DNA of 64,000 nt from Porphyrobacter sp. (GCA_027533455.1 JAPZUC010000003.1:103208-167207), one strand, 5' to 3'. Positions 35,461 to 45,161 are shown, counted from the first letter of the stretch. Notes: generated from the letters alone by a model not told the origin. Program-made: numbers and translations.

Positions 35461-37077
35461 TTACGCTTTCGCGAGCGCCTCGGCAATCAGAGCGCGGGTC
35501 GGCGCGATGCCATAGAGCGCGATGAAGCTGCCCATGCGCGGACCTTGCTCAGAGCCGAGCAGGGTTTCGTAGAGCGCCTTGAACCAGTCCCGCAGGCTCT
35601 CGAACCCGAACTCCTCGATCTTGCCGATCTCGTAGACGAGGGTCTGGAGGTCTTCCGCGCTGGTCGCCGAATCAGCCGTTTCGAGCGCGGCGTCCAGTGC
35701 CATCAAAGCCCCCACCTCGCCGCCCGCAGGCGCGCGCTTTTCGAGCGTCGGGGCAATGAAATCGCGGTTATAGGCCAGTGCGCGGCCGACCAGTGCATCA
35801 AGCGCGGGGTGGGCAGTCGGATCGGCATTCTCGACATAATTGCCGAGGTAGGACCACACCGCCTCGCGGGTCGCGCCTGCGCCCAGCACGCCGACGAGAT
35901 TGAGCAGCAGGCTGAAGGGCACCGCCAGCGTCTCGCCCTGCCCCGGAGCGTCTGCGCCCTCGTGGCGTTCGTTCGCGCGCAGCAGGTGCCACACCGCATT
36001 ACCGAGCCGCTTGTCGGCGTCCTGCGAGGGGATCGCGGCACGGAACTGCCAGTAATCGTCCACCGCCTTGGGGATCACGCCTGCGTGCAATTGCTTGGCG
36101 CTCTTGGGATTGGCGAAGATGTAATAGCCGAGGCTTTCCGGGCTGCCATATTGCAGCCAGTCCTCGATCGAAAGCCCGTTGCCCTTGGATTTGCTGATCT
36201 TTTCGCCCTTCGCGTCAAGGAACAGCTCGTAGATCAGGCCTTCGGGCTTGTGACCGCCCAGTACGCGGGCGATCTTGCCCGACTGGATGCCGCTGTCGGT
36301 CAGGTCCTTGCCATACATCTCGTAATCGACGCCAAGCGCGACCCAGCGCATCGCCCAGTCGACCTTCCACTGGCACTTGGCCATGCCGCCCAGCGCCGAT
36401 TGTTGGACAACCGTGCCATCCTCGTCGGTGAAGCGGATGATTCCCACCTCGGCATCGACCACTTCGATCGGCACCTGCAATACCGCGCCGGTCGTCGGGC
36501 TGACCGGCATGATGGGGGAGTAGGTCTTGCGCCGCTCTTCGCCGAGGGTGGGCAACATGATGTCCATGATCGCGCCGAAGTTCGCCAGCACGCCCTTCAG
36601 TGCGGCATCGAACTTGCCGCCGTTATAGCAATCGGAGGAGCTGACGAATTCATACTCGAACCCGAAACGGTCGAGGAAGTCGCGCAGCATCGCATTGTTA
36701 TGCGCAGCGAAACTTTCAAATTTTTCAAAGGGATCGGGGATACGAGAGAGGGGCTTGCCGAGATGCCCGGTGAGCATATCGCGGTTCGGCACGTTGTCTG
36801 GCACCTTGCGCAGCCCGTCCATGTCATCCGAGAAGGCCACCAGCCGCGTGGCCGCTCCGCCGGTCAGCGTCTCGTAGGCGCGGCGGACCAGCGAGGTGCG
36901 CAGAACCTCCTGAAACGTCCCGATATGCGGCAGGCCCGAGGGGCCGTAGCCGGTCTCGAACAGCACGCCGCCGGGCTTGCCTTCCGGCAGGCGCTTGGCG
37001 AGGCGCTGAGCCTCCTGGAAGGGCCAGGCCTTGGAGTTGGTTGCTGCGGCGATGAGGGCTTCTTGGGTGATGGTCAT
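35461..37077 (-). CDS. lysS: lysine--tRNA ligase, class I
   Basis: A 538-residue class I LysRS, the archaeal-type enzyme also standard in many Alphaproteobacteria. The HIGH motif is 'LPHIGTF' and the KMSKS motif 'KISKSKGNG'; 'GYGPSGLPHIGT' and 'GKDLTDSGIQSGKIARVLG' are class I LysRS signatures. It attaches lysine to tRNA-Lys. The start 'MTITQEALIAAATNSKAWPF' (37077) matches relatives; ATG 37092 is the alternative. A parS site lies 71 bp upstream of the chosen start. The DUF1003 gene follows. Confidence 0.95.
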   Translation of the reverse strand: MTITQEALIAAATNSKAWPFQEAQRLAKRLPEGKPGGVLFETGYGPSGLPHIGTFQEVLRTSLVRRAYETLTGGAATRLVAFSDDMDGLRKVPDNVPNRDMLTGHLGKPLSRIPDPFEKFESFAAHNNAMLRDFLDRFGFEYEFVSSSDCYNGGKFDAALKGVLANFGAIMDIMLPTLGEERRKTYSPIMPVSPTTGAVLQVPIEVVDAEVGIIRFTDEDGTVVQQSALGGMAKCQWKVDWAMRWVALGVDYEMYGKDLTDSGIQSGKIARVLGGHKPEGLIYELFLDAKGEKISKSKGNGLSIEDWLQYGSPESLGYYIFANPKSAKQLHAGVIPKAVDDYWQFRAAIPSQDADKRLGNAVWHLLRANERHEGADAPGQGETLAVPFSLLLNLVGVLGAGATREAVWSYLGNYVENADPTAHPALDALVGRALAYNRDFIAPTLEKRAPAGGEVGALMALDAALETADSATSAEDLQTLVYEIGKIEEFGFESLRDWFKALYETLLGSEQGPRMGSFIALYGIAPTRALIAEALAKA

Positions 37078-37147
37078 GACGACGGCGGCCATTACGCAAG
37101 CCGGGCCTGCTTGCAAGCGGCAATGGCGGAGCCAGCCTGAAGGCGAC

Positions 37148-37163
37148 TGTTTCACGTGAAACC
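37148..37163. promoter_or_regulatory. parS centromere-like ParB-binding site
   Basis: TGTTTCACGTGAAACC agrees with the conserved bacterial chromosomal parS, TGTTTCACGTGAAACA, at 15 of 16 positions (at all 16 if only the central TTTCACGTGAAA core is compared). It lies between lysS and the helicase gene. Such sites load ParB clamps and mark the origin-proximal region. No parAB genes are in the window. Confidence 0.85.
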
Positions 37164-37216
37164 GCGGACCAAACACACGCCGAACAGGCATCTGGGGGGA
37201 CTCAAAGCGGCCCTAA

Positions 37217-37257
37217 GGGGGGTCTAGCGGGGGTCTGGGGGTATCTGACGGGGGTCT
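37217..37257. repeat. GGGGGTCT repeat cluster
   Basis: Four units, GGGGGGTCT, GGGGGTCT, GGGGGTAT and GGGGGTCT, are spaced 8-13 bp apart just after the parS site and before the helicase gene. Related G-rich units occur at 52622-52671 and inside uup at 5416-5435. Confidence 0.6.
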
Positions 37258-37313
37258 GCAAAACTGCGCCCCGGTCGTTTACTTTGCGCACGTCCCACCC
37301 CATCGTCAAAAGC

Positions 37314-40091
37314 GTGACACCCCCGGCCTCCCTACCCGATCCCGTGCCCTTGGCCGCGCTCCATGCGAGCCACGGCGGGCACTGGCTGCGCGCGGCGAAT
37401 GGCACCACCAATGCCGTGTCCAAGGGCGATGCGATCATGGCCGCCGCCGATACGCCGGTGCTGATGCTCAATGCGCCGCTGGTGGCGAGCCGCCTCGGCT
37501 ATCCCGACCTTTCCGGCCTCGATCTGCTGGAGGCCTTCGCCTTCATCCACCCCGCGCGTTTCTGCGTGCCGACCCCGCGCGGGCTGGCCGAGGCGCTTGG
37601 GCTGCCCGTGCCCGAGAATGACGCTGCCGTGCCGGAGATGCTCCAGCGCGCTGCCGGGGCGCTGATCGCCGCCTGTCAGGATCCCGCATGGCCCGAGCGC
37701 GAAGGCGCATGGAGCGCGGTGCAGACACTGGAACGGTTGCGCTGGCCGTGGGCGCAGGTGCTGCGTCCGCACATTGCCAAGCCCGAGAAGGCCGAACGCT
37801 GGCTGTTCGCCAAGCTGCCCGAATGGGAGGAGTCAGGCGAGCGCCCCGCCCCGCGTCAGGTGGAGCTTTCTGCCGAGGCCGTGCAGGCCCAGCTTGCGCG
37901 CCTGACCGGCGAGGGCGCCGAGAGCCGTGAGGGCCAGCGCGCCTATGCGCAGGACGTATCGCGCATCTTCGGCCCACGCTCCGCCCCCGGGCGCCCGCAT
38001 CTGGCGCTGGCGCAGGCCGGCACCGGGATCGGCAAGACGCTGGGCTACCTCGCCCCCGCCTCGGTATGGGCGGGGCTCAGCGGCGGCACGGTGTGGGTGT
38101 CGACCTTCACCAAGAACCTGCAACGCCAATTGCGCGCCGAAAGCCGCCGCGCCTGGCCCGCCAAACGCGCCGACGGCTCCCCGCCGGTGGTGGTGCGCAA
38201 GGGCCGCGAGAATTACCTCTGCCTCCTCAACCTCGAAGATGCCCTGCAAGGCGGCTTTGCCGGACGGGCCGCGATCCTTGCGCAACTGGTGGCGCGCTGG
38301 GGCGCCTATACCCGCGATGGCGACATGATCGGCGGCGATCTGCCCGGATGGCTCGGCACGCTGTTCAGGAAGCGCGGCATCGCGGCGCTGACCGACCAGC
38401 GCGGCGAGTGCATCTATGCCGGGTGCCCGCATTACCGGAAGTGCTTCATCGAGCGTGCCGCGCGCGATTCCGCGCAGGCCGATCTGGTGATCGCCAATCA
38501 CGCGCTGGTGATGGTCAACGCCGCGCGCGCGCGGGACCCGAACCAGCGCCCCACCCGCCTGATCTTCGATGAAGGCCACCATGTGTTCGACGCCGCTGAC
38601 AGCACCTTTGCCGCCACGCTGAGCGGGCAGGAAACCATCGAACTGCGCCGCTGGATCATCGGGCCGGAAAAGGAATCGCGCGGGCGCAGGCGCGGACTTT
38701 CAGCGCGGCTGGCCGATATCGCCAGCTATGACGAGGCGGGCGCTGAAGCCATCGCCGCCGCGTGCAAGGCGGGGCAATTGCTCCCCTCGGACGGCTGGCT
38801 GCAACGCCTTGCCGAAAACGCCCCCTTCGGTCCCGTCGAGGCCCTGCTCGCTGCGGTGCGCACCGCGACCTATGCGCGCGATGAAAGCGGCGGGATTGAT
38901 GCAGGCTACAATATCGAGACCGAGGCGGCGGGTCTGCCGGGCGAAGTGATCGAGGCCGCCAGTGCTGCTGCCGAGGCGCTCGCCAGCATCCGCGTGCCGC
39001 TGATCCGGCTGGGCGGACGGCTGGAAACGATCCTTTCGGAACCGCCCGACTGGCTCGACGCGCAGGGCCGCGCGCGGATTGAAGGCGCGCGCTTTGCGCT
39101 TGGCTGGCGGATCGACCTGATTGCCGCATGGGAAGCGCTGCTCGACCGGCTGGGCGGCCCGGCTGATCCCGAATTTGTCGACTGGCTCGCGGTCGACCGC
39201 TCCGATGCGCGCGAGTTCGACGTGGCGATCCACCGCCGCTGGCTCGATCCGATGAAGCCCTTCGCCCGCGTGGTGCTGGAGCCTGCTCACGGTGTGCTAC
39301 TGACCAGCGCAACCCTCACCGACCGGACAACCGATGCCGATGATCCGGACGCGAAGTGGGCCAGCGCCATCCAGCGTTCCGGCGCGGCCCATGTCGAAGT
39401 CGCGCCCCTGCTGTCGGCGGCGGAAAGTCCCTTCGATTACGCCGCCCGCGCCGAGGTGCTGATCATCACCGATGTTGCCAAGGGCGATCTGCCTGCCCTC
39501 GCAGGAGCCTATGCGCGGATCATCGAGGCCTCGGGCGGCGGTGTGCTGGGGCTGTTCACCGCAATCCGGCGCCTGCGCGCGGTGCATGGCCGCATCGCTG
39601 ATCGGCTCGCGCGGGCGGGCCTGCCGGTCTATGCCCAGCACGTCGACCCGATCGACACCGGCACGCTGGTCGACATCTTCCGCGATGATCCGCGCGCCAG
39701 CCTGATCGGCACCGATGCCCTGCGCGACGGGGTGGACGTTCCGGGCCATTCGCTGCGCTGCGTGGTACTGGAACAGGTGCCGTGGCCGCGCCCCGATATC
39801 CTCCACAAGGCGCGGCGGCTGGCGGGCGGCGGCTCTGCCTATGACGACCGAATCATCCGCGCGCGGCTGGCGCAGGCTTTCGGGCGGCTGATCCGCAGCA
39901 AGGACGACGCCGGACATTTCATCGTGCTGTCTCCGGCCTTCCCCACGCGGCTCCTCTCCGCTTTCCCCAAAGGCACCCCGGTGCTACGCGTGACGCTTGA
40001 TCAGGCTTTACAACGGGTCGCTGCTGGTGTTGGGGCCGCTGATATTGTCGGCGCGGTGAACGAGCCGGCAGGAGAAACTTCTCAGCCATGA
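37314..40091 (+). CDS. DinG/XPD-like ATP-dependent DNA helicase
   Basis: A 925-residue superfamily 2 helicase. Walker A is 'AQAGTGIGKTLGYLAP'; the Fe-S cysteine set is formed by 'YLCLL' and 'GECIYAGCPHYRKCF'; 'ANHALVMVNA' and the DEAH-like box 'DEGHHVFDAA' follow; late motifs are 'LLTSATLTDRT', 'GLFTAIRRLRAVHGR', 'GTDALRDGVDVPG' and 'QAFGRLIRSKDD'. It would unwind DNA 5'-3' at D-loops or forks. The ~190-residue N-terminal extension is larger than in E. coli DinG and may be lineage-specific. The GTG at 37314 is a guess; a TTG at 37284 extends it by ten codons. sixA overlaps its end by 4 bp. Confidence 0.9.
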   Translation: MTPPASLPDPVPLAALHASHGGHWLRAANGTTNAVSKGDAIMAAADTPVLMLNAPLVASRLGYPDLSGLDLLEAFAFIHPARFCVPTPRGLAEALGLPVPENDAAVPEMLQRAAGALIAACQDPAWPEREGAWSAVQTLERLRWPWAQVLRPHIAKPEKAERWLFAKLPEWEESGERPAPRQVELSAEAVQAQLARLTGEGAESREGQRAYAQDVSRIFGPRSAPGRPHLALAQAGTGIGKTLGYLAPASVWAGLSGGTVWVSTFTKNLQRQLRAESRRAWPAKRADGSPPVVVRKGRENYLCLLNLEDALQGGFAGRAAILAQLVARWGAYTRDGDMIGGDLPGWLGTLFRKRGIAALTDQRGECIYAGCPHYRKCFIERAARDSAQADLVIANHALVMVNAARARDPNQRPTRLIFDEGHHVFDAADSTFAATLSGQETIELRRWIIGPEKESRGRRRGLSARLADIASYDEAGAEAIAAACKAGQLLPSDGWLQRLAENAPFGPVEALLAAVRTATYARDESGGIDAGYNIETEAAGLPGEVIEAASAAAEALASIRVPLIRLGGRLETILSEPPDWLDAQGRARIEGARFALGWRIDLIAAWEALLDRLGGPADPEFVDWLAVDRSDAREFDVAIHRRWLDPMKPFARVVLEPAHGVLLTSATLTDRTTDADDPDAKWASAIQRSGAAHVEVAPLLSAAESPFDYAARAEVLIITDVAKGDLPALAGAYARIIEASGGGVLGLFTAIRRLRAVHGRIADRLARAGLPVYAQHVDPIDTGTLVDIFRDDPRASLIGTDALRDGVDVPGHSLRCVVLEQVPWPRPDILHKARRLAGGGSAYDDRIIRARLAQAFGRLIRSKDDAGHFIVLSPAFPTRLLSAFPKGTPVLRVTLDQALQRVAAGVGAADIVGAVNEPAGETSQP

Positions 40092-40627
40092 AGATCCTCG
40101 GCCTCCTGCGCCACGCCAAGTCGGACTGGGACGATACCGCCCAGCGCGATTTCGACCGCGGGCTGAATGCGCGCGGGAAGAAGGGTGCGGAACTCATCGG
40201 CAGGCACATCCGCGACCACGGGGTGAAGTGGGACAAGGTGCTCGCCAGCCCCGCCGTGCGGGTCAAGCTGACGCTGGAGGGCGCGCTGCCCGAGGTCGAG
40301 CCGATCTACGATCAGCGGCTCTACCTCGCCAGCTTCGACACCATCGTCGAAACGATCGAGGCGCACGCCGGCACAGGGGACGAGGAGGCCAAGGCGATCC
40401 TGATCTCCGGCCACAATCCCGGCCTTCAGGACGTGCTGCTGGAACTGGTCGCGCCGGGCAAGGAAAACGCCCTGTTCAAGGAAGCAGTCGTGAAGTTTCC
40501 CACCGCCGCCTATGCCGTGCTGGAGTGCGACATCGAGCACTGGAGCGAATTGAAGCGCTACTGCGCCGAGCTGGTGCATTTCGCGCGTCCCCGCGACCTT
40601 GACCCGGAGCTCGGGCCGGAGGGGTAA
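40088..40627 (+). CDS. sixA: SixA-type histidine phosphatase
   Basis: A 179-residue phosphatase of the histidine phosphatase superfamily. The RHG-like motif is 'LLRHAKSDWDD' with catalytic His; 'ISGHNPGL' carries the second His and 'LASPAVRVKLTLE' the Arg. SixA dephosphorylates phosphohistidine proteins such as HPt or NPr domains. The ATG overlaps the stop of the helicase gene, so translation is coupled. Convergent with the ABC/M1 gene. Confidence 0.88.
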   Translation: MKILGLLRHAKSDWDDTAQRDFDRGLNARGKKGAELIGRHIRDHGVKWDKVLASPAVRVKLTLEGALPEVEPIYDQRLYLASFDTIVETIEAHAGTGDEEAKAILISGHNPGLQDVLLELVAPGKENALFKEAVVKFPTAAYAVLECDIEHWSELKRYCAELVHFARPRDLDPELGPEG

Positions 40628-40661
40628 GCGGACGGGGAGGCAATCGCGCTCCCCCGCCCTC

Positions 40662-43600
40662 TCAGTTCACCGCCACCACGTTGTCGTCCGAGTTACGGTC
40701 GATGTAGAAGTTGTACGGATCGATCCCGGCGAAGGTCGGGCGGCCCTTGGTCACCACCTCGATCACCTGCTTGCCCGTGCGGACCGGGTAACGCTTCATC
40801 GATAGCACCTTGGCCTTGTCGAAGGTGCCGGTGCCGGGCCGCTCGGTGAACAGACCAACCTCAATGTTTTCGGCAAGCTTGGCGGGGGTTTCGACACCCT
40901 TGCCGTCGGCGGTGAATTTGCCGGCTTCGATGGTGATGCGCGTGCGGTAGGTGAGATCCGGCAGATGTTTGGTCACCGCCTCCGTCGCCTTCAGATCATA
41001 GATCGTGATCGTCTCGAACAGGTCGGTGATCAGCGCCTGATCCTCGGGCGTCCTGGCCTCCTTGCGCAGTTCCGCGATCAGATCGAGGCTGCGCGGGTAC
41101 GGCGCGCCCTTGAAGCGGTACTTCGCCACCAGCCGCGCCAGCGCGCGGTTGACCGCATCCTCGCCCAGCCTGTGCTGGAGCAGGTACATGACCAAACTGC
41201 CCTTGCGGTAATGGATGTGCTGCTGGTTCTCGACGCGGTAGAGCGGCTGTTCGGGCAGCGGATCGCCCTGACGTCCGGAGAGGTAGCGATCGAGCTCGAA
41301 CTTCAGGAAGCGGCGGATCTTGTCCTCGCCATAGAGCTCCTTCATCACCATCAGCGCCGAATACTGCGCCAGCGTTTCCGACAACAGGGTCTGGCCCTGC
41401 ATGTCCGCGCCGATCACCTGGTGCGCCCAGTACTGGTGTCCCAGCTCGTGCGCGGTGACGTAGGAGACATAGTCGATCGTCTCGGGATCGCTAACGTCGG
41501 CGGCAAATCCGATGCTTTCGGAATAGGGCATGGTGCCCGCAAAGGCCTGCGCGAAGCTATCGTAGCCCGGGAACTCAATGATCCGGGCATAGCCGAACTG
41601 GTAGGGGCCGAAATTGCGCTCGTAGTAAGCGAGCGAAGTTTTCAGCGCCTTCTGCATCGCGGGCACGTTCCAGACGTGCTTGGGATCATAATAGACGCTC
41701 AGGCGCACCGGACCCGCCATCTCCTCGGCCACGGCATAGCGGGCCGATTGCACCGAGAAGAAGTTGAGGATCGGCGCAGGCGACTGGAACACCGCGACGC
41801 GGCGGCCATCCTTGACTACGTCCGAGATCTTGTTGCCCGGCGCGATCGGGGTCTGGTCGGCCGCAGTGCTGATGGTGATGCGCGAATTGACCCAATCGGC
41901 GCCGATATAGTTGCGCCCCTGCGCCGACGTATCCTCCAGCTTGGCCGTGCGCAGTTCTGCCGGAAGGCCCTGGCGCCGCCGTGCGGTGCGATCCTGCAAC
42001 AGGCCGCGCCGGTCCATCCCGATCATCGGCGCAAAGGTGTAATTGTTCACGAAGGTGCCATTGTCGACGATGTCGGTCGCCGCCTCGCGATTGGCAAAGC
42101 CGCGCCGCCACACCTGCGAGGCGAAGTCGAGCCGCGTCGTCGCCCCGGGCGCGAGTGGCGTCGCAAAGCGGTAGATGCGGTAGGCGTTGGTCTTGTCATG
42201 GGAAGCAAGCTTCGCACCCGCGACGTCGAGACGGCTGAAGGTCACGGAATCGTCACCCTGCCGCACGTGCAGCTCGGTGATCGGCGCGCCGCTGTCGTTG
42301 CGCAGGTCATAGTGACCCTTCACCTCCATCCGGCGGTCGTCAGGGTAGATCGCGACGTCGAAGGCGACATCGGTCACCACCGGGCGCGGGAGGCTGGCAT
42401 AGTTGAGATATTTCCGCTCGTACTCGGCAAGCCGCACCTCGGCTTCGTCGGAGGTCTCAAACTGGTTCAGCACCTTGATGTTGTGGTGAATGATCAGCCC
42501 CGTGCCGACCATCCCCGCAATCGCAGCCAGCGCGATCCCGCCCGAAGCGAGGGTCATGCGGCGGCCCATGCCCTTCAGACGCGGCAGCACCGCCACCACG
42601 GTCCCGCGCGGCCAGGCCCAGTGCGCCAGAACCAGCAGCACCACGCCGAAGCACGCCCAATAGATCCGCGCGATCGCCGCGCCGACCCAGAAGCCGCCGG
42701 TGCCGTTCATGTCGCTCAAGGGCTCGGCCGGGGTGCCCGAATAGGAGTACAGGATGTTGGTGTAGCCGAGGTTCGACATGAAGACGCGGCTGACAAACCA
42801 CACGAGGATGATCCCCCAGCCGACATATTTGTTGGGGCTGACCACCTGGAAGAACACCGAAAGCACTGCCAGCATCAGCAGATCGACACTTTGCGGGATC
42901 ACGAAGGCAGACAGGTAGAGCCCGATATCGATGCTCTGCGCGCCCTTGGCCAGCTGGAACAGCACGCCCGTCAGCATCCCCGCCAAAGATATGGCGAGCA
43001 GCACAATGAAGATCGCAAGGATCTTGGGCACGAACACGGCCCATGCCGGAGCCGGAGTGGCGTCGACGATCTCGTTGATTTTCACGTCGCGCTCGCGCCA
43101 GACCAGCTCGCCGCCATAGAACACGGCTACGATCAGGCTGGACAGCGTGACGCTGCCGAGCAGCGTGCTGATCACGCTTGCGGTCAGCGGATAGGACGGG
43201 GTTCCATAGAGCGTTTCGGACGAGACCAGGTTGAGGATCGAGAACACGACCGCGATCAGCAGCAGCACGATCAGGCCCGGGCTTTTCACCACGAACTGCA
43301 CTTCGGCCTTGAGCCGCGTACGGAAGGCGGCAAGCGCATGGTCGAAGCCGAAGCGGCGGCGAACCGGTGCGGTGAGCGTGGCGGGTACCACCGCTTCTGC
43401 CCGGGCAGCGCGGACGGCCTGCTTGGCCAGCCGCTTCTGCTTCCAGCGCGAAGGCGCGCGTTCGGTCATGCTGAAGCGCCACCACGCAAGGCCCAGGAAC
43501 AGCGCCGAAAGGCCGAGCGTGAAGATGCGGTTGAACAGCAGGTTGCCTTCAAGCGGGATCAACCGCGAGTTCATTTCCGCCGCGGTCCAGTACCGCGTCG

Positions 43601-44258
43601 CCTCGCTGATCGCTGCGCTGCCGAGCGGCTCGTAGCGCGCGACGGTCGGCAGGTTGGTCGGATCGGCGCCGACGATGATGCTGACCGCCAGATAACCCAT
43701 GACCAGCACCAGCACGCCGATATAGCTCGCCATCATCGAACGGGTGATGGTGGCAAGACTGAACAACAGCGCTGATGACAGGATCAGGTTGGGGACGGCG
43801 ATGATCAGGAACGGCCAGGCGTAGATCGCGAAGCTGTGCGGGCCGACCGTTTCGGCATCGACCCAGGGCATCGCGGCGCCCACCCCGATCCCCACCGGGA
43901 TGGCGAGATAGCCAAGTATCGCGATCGCCAGCCCGCCCATGAAACGCCCGGCGAGGAAGGTACTGCGCCCCACAGGGGTCGCGCGGATCATCGGCCCGAA
44001 CTTGGTCGTGTCGTCACGCACCACCGCATTGGCGACGAAGGAGGTGATCACGAAGAGGTAGAAGGTCGTAAACAGCGCCATCGCGATCGTCAGCGTGAAG
44101 GGCGAGTTTTCATGCACCGCGCCCGGCGAGCCGAAGCTCACCGAATCGCTGGCGGCAAGCCCGAAGCCAAGCAGGAAAAAGATCGCGACCGATGCCCAGA
44201 ACACCGGATTGCGGAGCTGATAGCGGATTTCGAACGCGGCGAGGCGTGCGGCTAGCAT
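40662..44258 (-). CDS. ABC transporter permease fused to an M1-type metallopeptidase
   Basis: A 1198-residue membrane protein. The first ~600 residues hold about a dozen membrane helices of the ABC-2 permease type, in two halves separated by a charged loop ('RFSMTERAPSRWKQKRL'). The C-terminal ~550 residues are an M1-family aminopeptidase domain with zinc motif 'HELGHQYWAHQ' near residue 935 followed by the Glu in 'LLSETLAQYSALM'. It pairs with the ATPase gene 15 bp upstream in the same operon. It may export and trim a peptide at the membrane; no substrate is known. No GAMEN motif typical of soluble M1 enzymes was seen. Confidence 0.88.
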   Translation of the reverse strand: MLAARLAAFEIRYQLRNPVFWASVAIFFLLGFGLAASDSVSFGSPGAVHENSPFTLTIAMALFTTFYLFVITSFVANAVVRDDTTKFGPMIRATPVGRSTFLAGRFMGGLAIAILGYLAIPVGIGVGAAMPWVDAETVGPHSFAIYAWPFLIIAVPNLILSSALLFSLATITRSMMASYIGVLVLVMGYLAVSIIVGADPTNLPTVARYEPLGSAAISEATRYWTAAEMNSRLIPLEGNLLFNRIFTLGLSALFLGLAWWRFSMTERAPSRWKQKRLAKQAVRAARAEAVVPATLTAPVRRRFGFDHALAAFRTRLKAEVQFVVKSPGLIVLLLIAVVFSILNLVSSETLYGTPSYPLTASVISTLLGSVTLSSLIVAVFYGGELVWRERDVKINEIVDATPAPAWAVFVPKILAIFIVLLAISLAGMLTGVLFQLAKGAQSIDIGLYLSAFVIPQSVDLLMLAVLSVFFQVVSPNKYVGWGIILVWFVSRVFMSNLGYTNILYSYSGTPAEPLSDMNGTGGFWVGAAIARIYWACFGVVLLVLAHWAWPRGTVVAVLPRLKGMGRRMTLASGGIALAAIAGMVGTGLIIHHNIKVLNQFETSDEAEVRLAEYERKYLNYASLPRPVVTDVAFDVAIYPDDRRMEVKGHYDLRNDSGAPITELHVRQGDDSVTFSRLDVAGAKLASHDKTNAYRIYRFATPLAPGATTRLDFASQVWRRGFANREAATDIVDNGTFVNNYTFAPMIGMDRRGLLQDRTARRRQGLPAELRTAKLEDTSAQGRNYIGADWVNSRITISTAADQTPIAPGNKISDVVKDGRRVAVFQSPAPILNFFSVQSARYAVAEEMAGPVRLSVYYDPKHVWNVPAMQKALKTSLAYYERNFGPYQFGYARIIEFPGYDSFAQAFAGTMPYSESIGFAADVSDPETIDYVSYVTAHELGHQYWAHQVIGADMQGQTLLSETLAQYSALMVMKELYGEDKIRRFLKFELDRYLSGRQGDPLPEQPLYRVENQQHIHYRKGSLVMYLLQHRLGEDAVNRALARLVAKYRFKGAPYPRSLDLIAELRKEARTPEDQALITDLFETITIYDLKATEAVTKHLPDLTYRTRITIEAGKFTADGKGVETPAKLAENIEVGLFTERPGTGTFDKAKVLSMKRYPVRTGKQVIEVVTKGRPTFAGIDPYNFYIDRNSDDNVVAVN

Positions 44259-44273
44259 CTGTCCGGCCCTCCC

Positions 44274-45161
44274 TTACGCGGCGAGTGCAGGCGTGCGGCG
44301 GGTCTCAGCGAGGGTGGCGAAGTACACGTCCTCAAGGCCCCCGTTGACGGGCGCAAAGCCTTCGGGCTGGGTGTCAGACAGGACATGGACCACGATCTCG
44401 CCTGCAAAGAAGCGGTGCGAGATGACCTCGTATTGCGCCTGCATCTCGGACAGGTGTGTGTGCGGCACTGTCTTCTGCCAGACGCGGCCCTTGGTGGACG
44501 CGATCAGATCATGCGGCGCGCCTTCCAGCCGCAGCTTGCCGCCCGCCAGCACCGCCATGCGCGGGCACAGGTCAGCCACGTCATCGACGATGTGGGTAGA
44601 CAGGATCACCACCACATTCTCGCCGATTCCGGCCAGGAGGTTGAGGAAGCGGTTGCGCTCTTCCGGATCCAGCCCGGCGGTGGGTTCGTCGACGATGATG
44701 AGCTCCGGCTGGCCGATCAACGCCTGCGCAATGCCGAACCGCTGGCGCATCCCGCCTGAAAAACCGGCAATCGCCTTGCCACGCACGTTCCACAGGTTGG
44801 TCTGATTGAGCAGATGCTCGACCATCGCCTTGCGCTCGCCCTTGGCGGTCACGCCCTTGAGCACCGCCATGTGATCGAGCATCGCATAGGCCGAGACGCG
44901 GGGGTACACGCCGAAATCCTGCGGCAGATATCCCAGTGTGCGGCGCAGACGGTCAGGCTCGGTCAGTACGTCAATATCGCCGAAGCGGATCGCGCCGTGG
45001 GTCGGCGCCTGAAGCGTCGCAATGGTGCGCATCAGCGTCGATTTGCCCGCGCCATTGGGACCGAGCAGCCCGAACATCCCTTTGGGTATCGACAGCGTCA
45101 CATTGTCGAGTGCGTGAGTGCCGTTGGGATAGGTGTGGCTGACGCCGCTGAGTTCGAGCAT
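44274..45161 (-). CDS. ABC transporter ATP-binding protein
   Basis: A 295-residue ATPase. Walker A 'GLLGPNGAGKSTLMRTI', Q-loop 'LGYLPQDFGVYP', signature 'FSGGMRQRFGIAQAL', Walker B 'LIIVDEPTAGLDPEERN' and H-loop 'STHIVDDV' are intact. The C-terminal ~75 residues carry a short extra domain. It energises the permease/M1 fusion encoded directly downstream. ATG 45161 is used; the longer frame to 45245 lacks support. The operon promoter should lie in the 137 bp before soxR. Confidence 0.95.
   Translation of the reverse strand: MLELSGVSHTYPNGTHALDNVTLSIPKGMFGLLGPNGAGKSTLMRTIATLQAPTHGAIRFGDIDVLTEPDRLRRTLGYLPQDFGVYPRVSAYAMLDHMAVLKGVTAKGERKAMVEHLLNQTNLWNVRGKAIAGFSGGMRQRFGIAQALIGQPELIIVDEPTAGLDPEERNRFLNLLAGIGENVVVILSTHIVDDVADLCPRMAVLAGGKLRLEGAPHDLIASTKGRVWQKTVPHTHLSEMQAQYEVISHRFFAGEIVVHVLSDTQPEGFAPVNGGLEDVYFATLAETRRTPALAA

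Noticed and set aside
40632..40655. GGGGAG/CTCCCC hairpin between sixA and the ABC/M1 gene
   Set aside because: The stem is short and there is no T-tract on either strand, so a terminator is not supported.
40965..43775. 936-residue open frame on the plus strand
   Set aside because: It is antisense to the ABC/M1 fusion gene and has His/Arg/Asp-rich sequence typical of a high-GC shadow frame.
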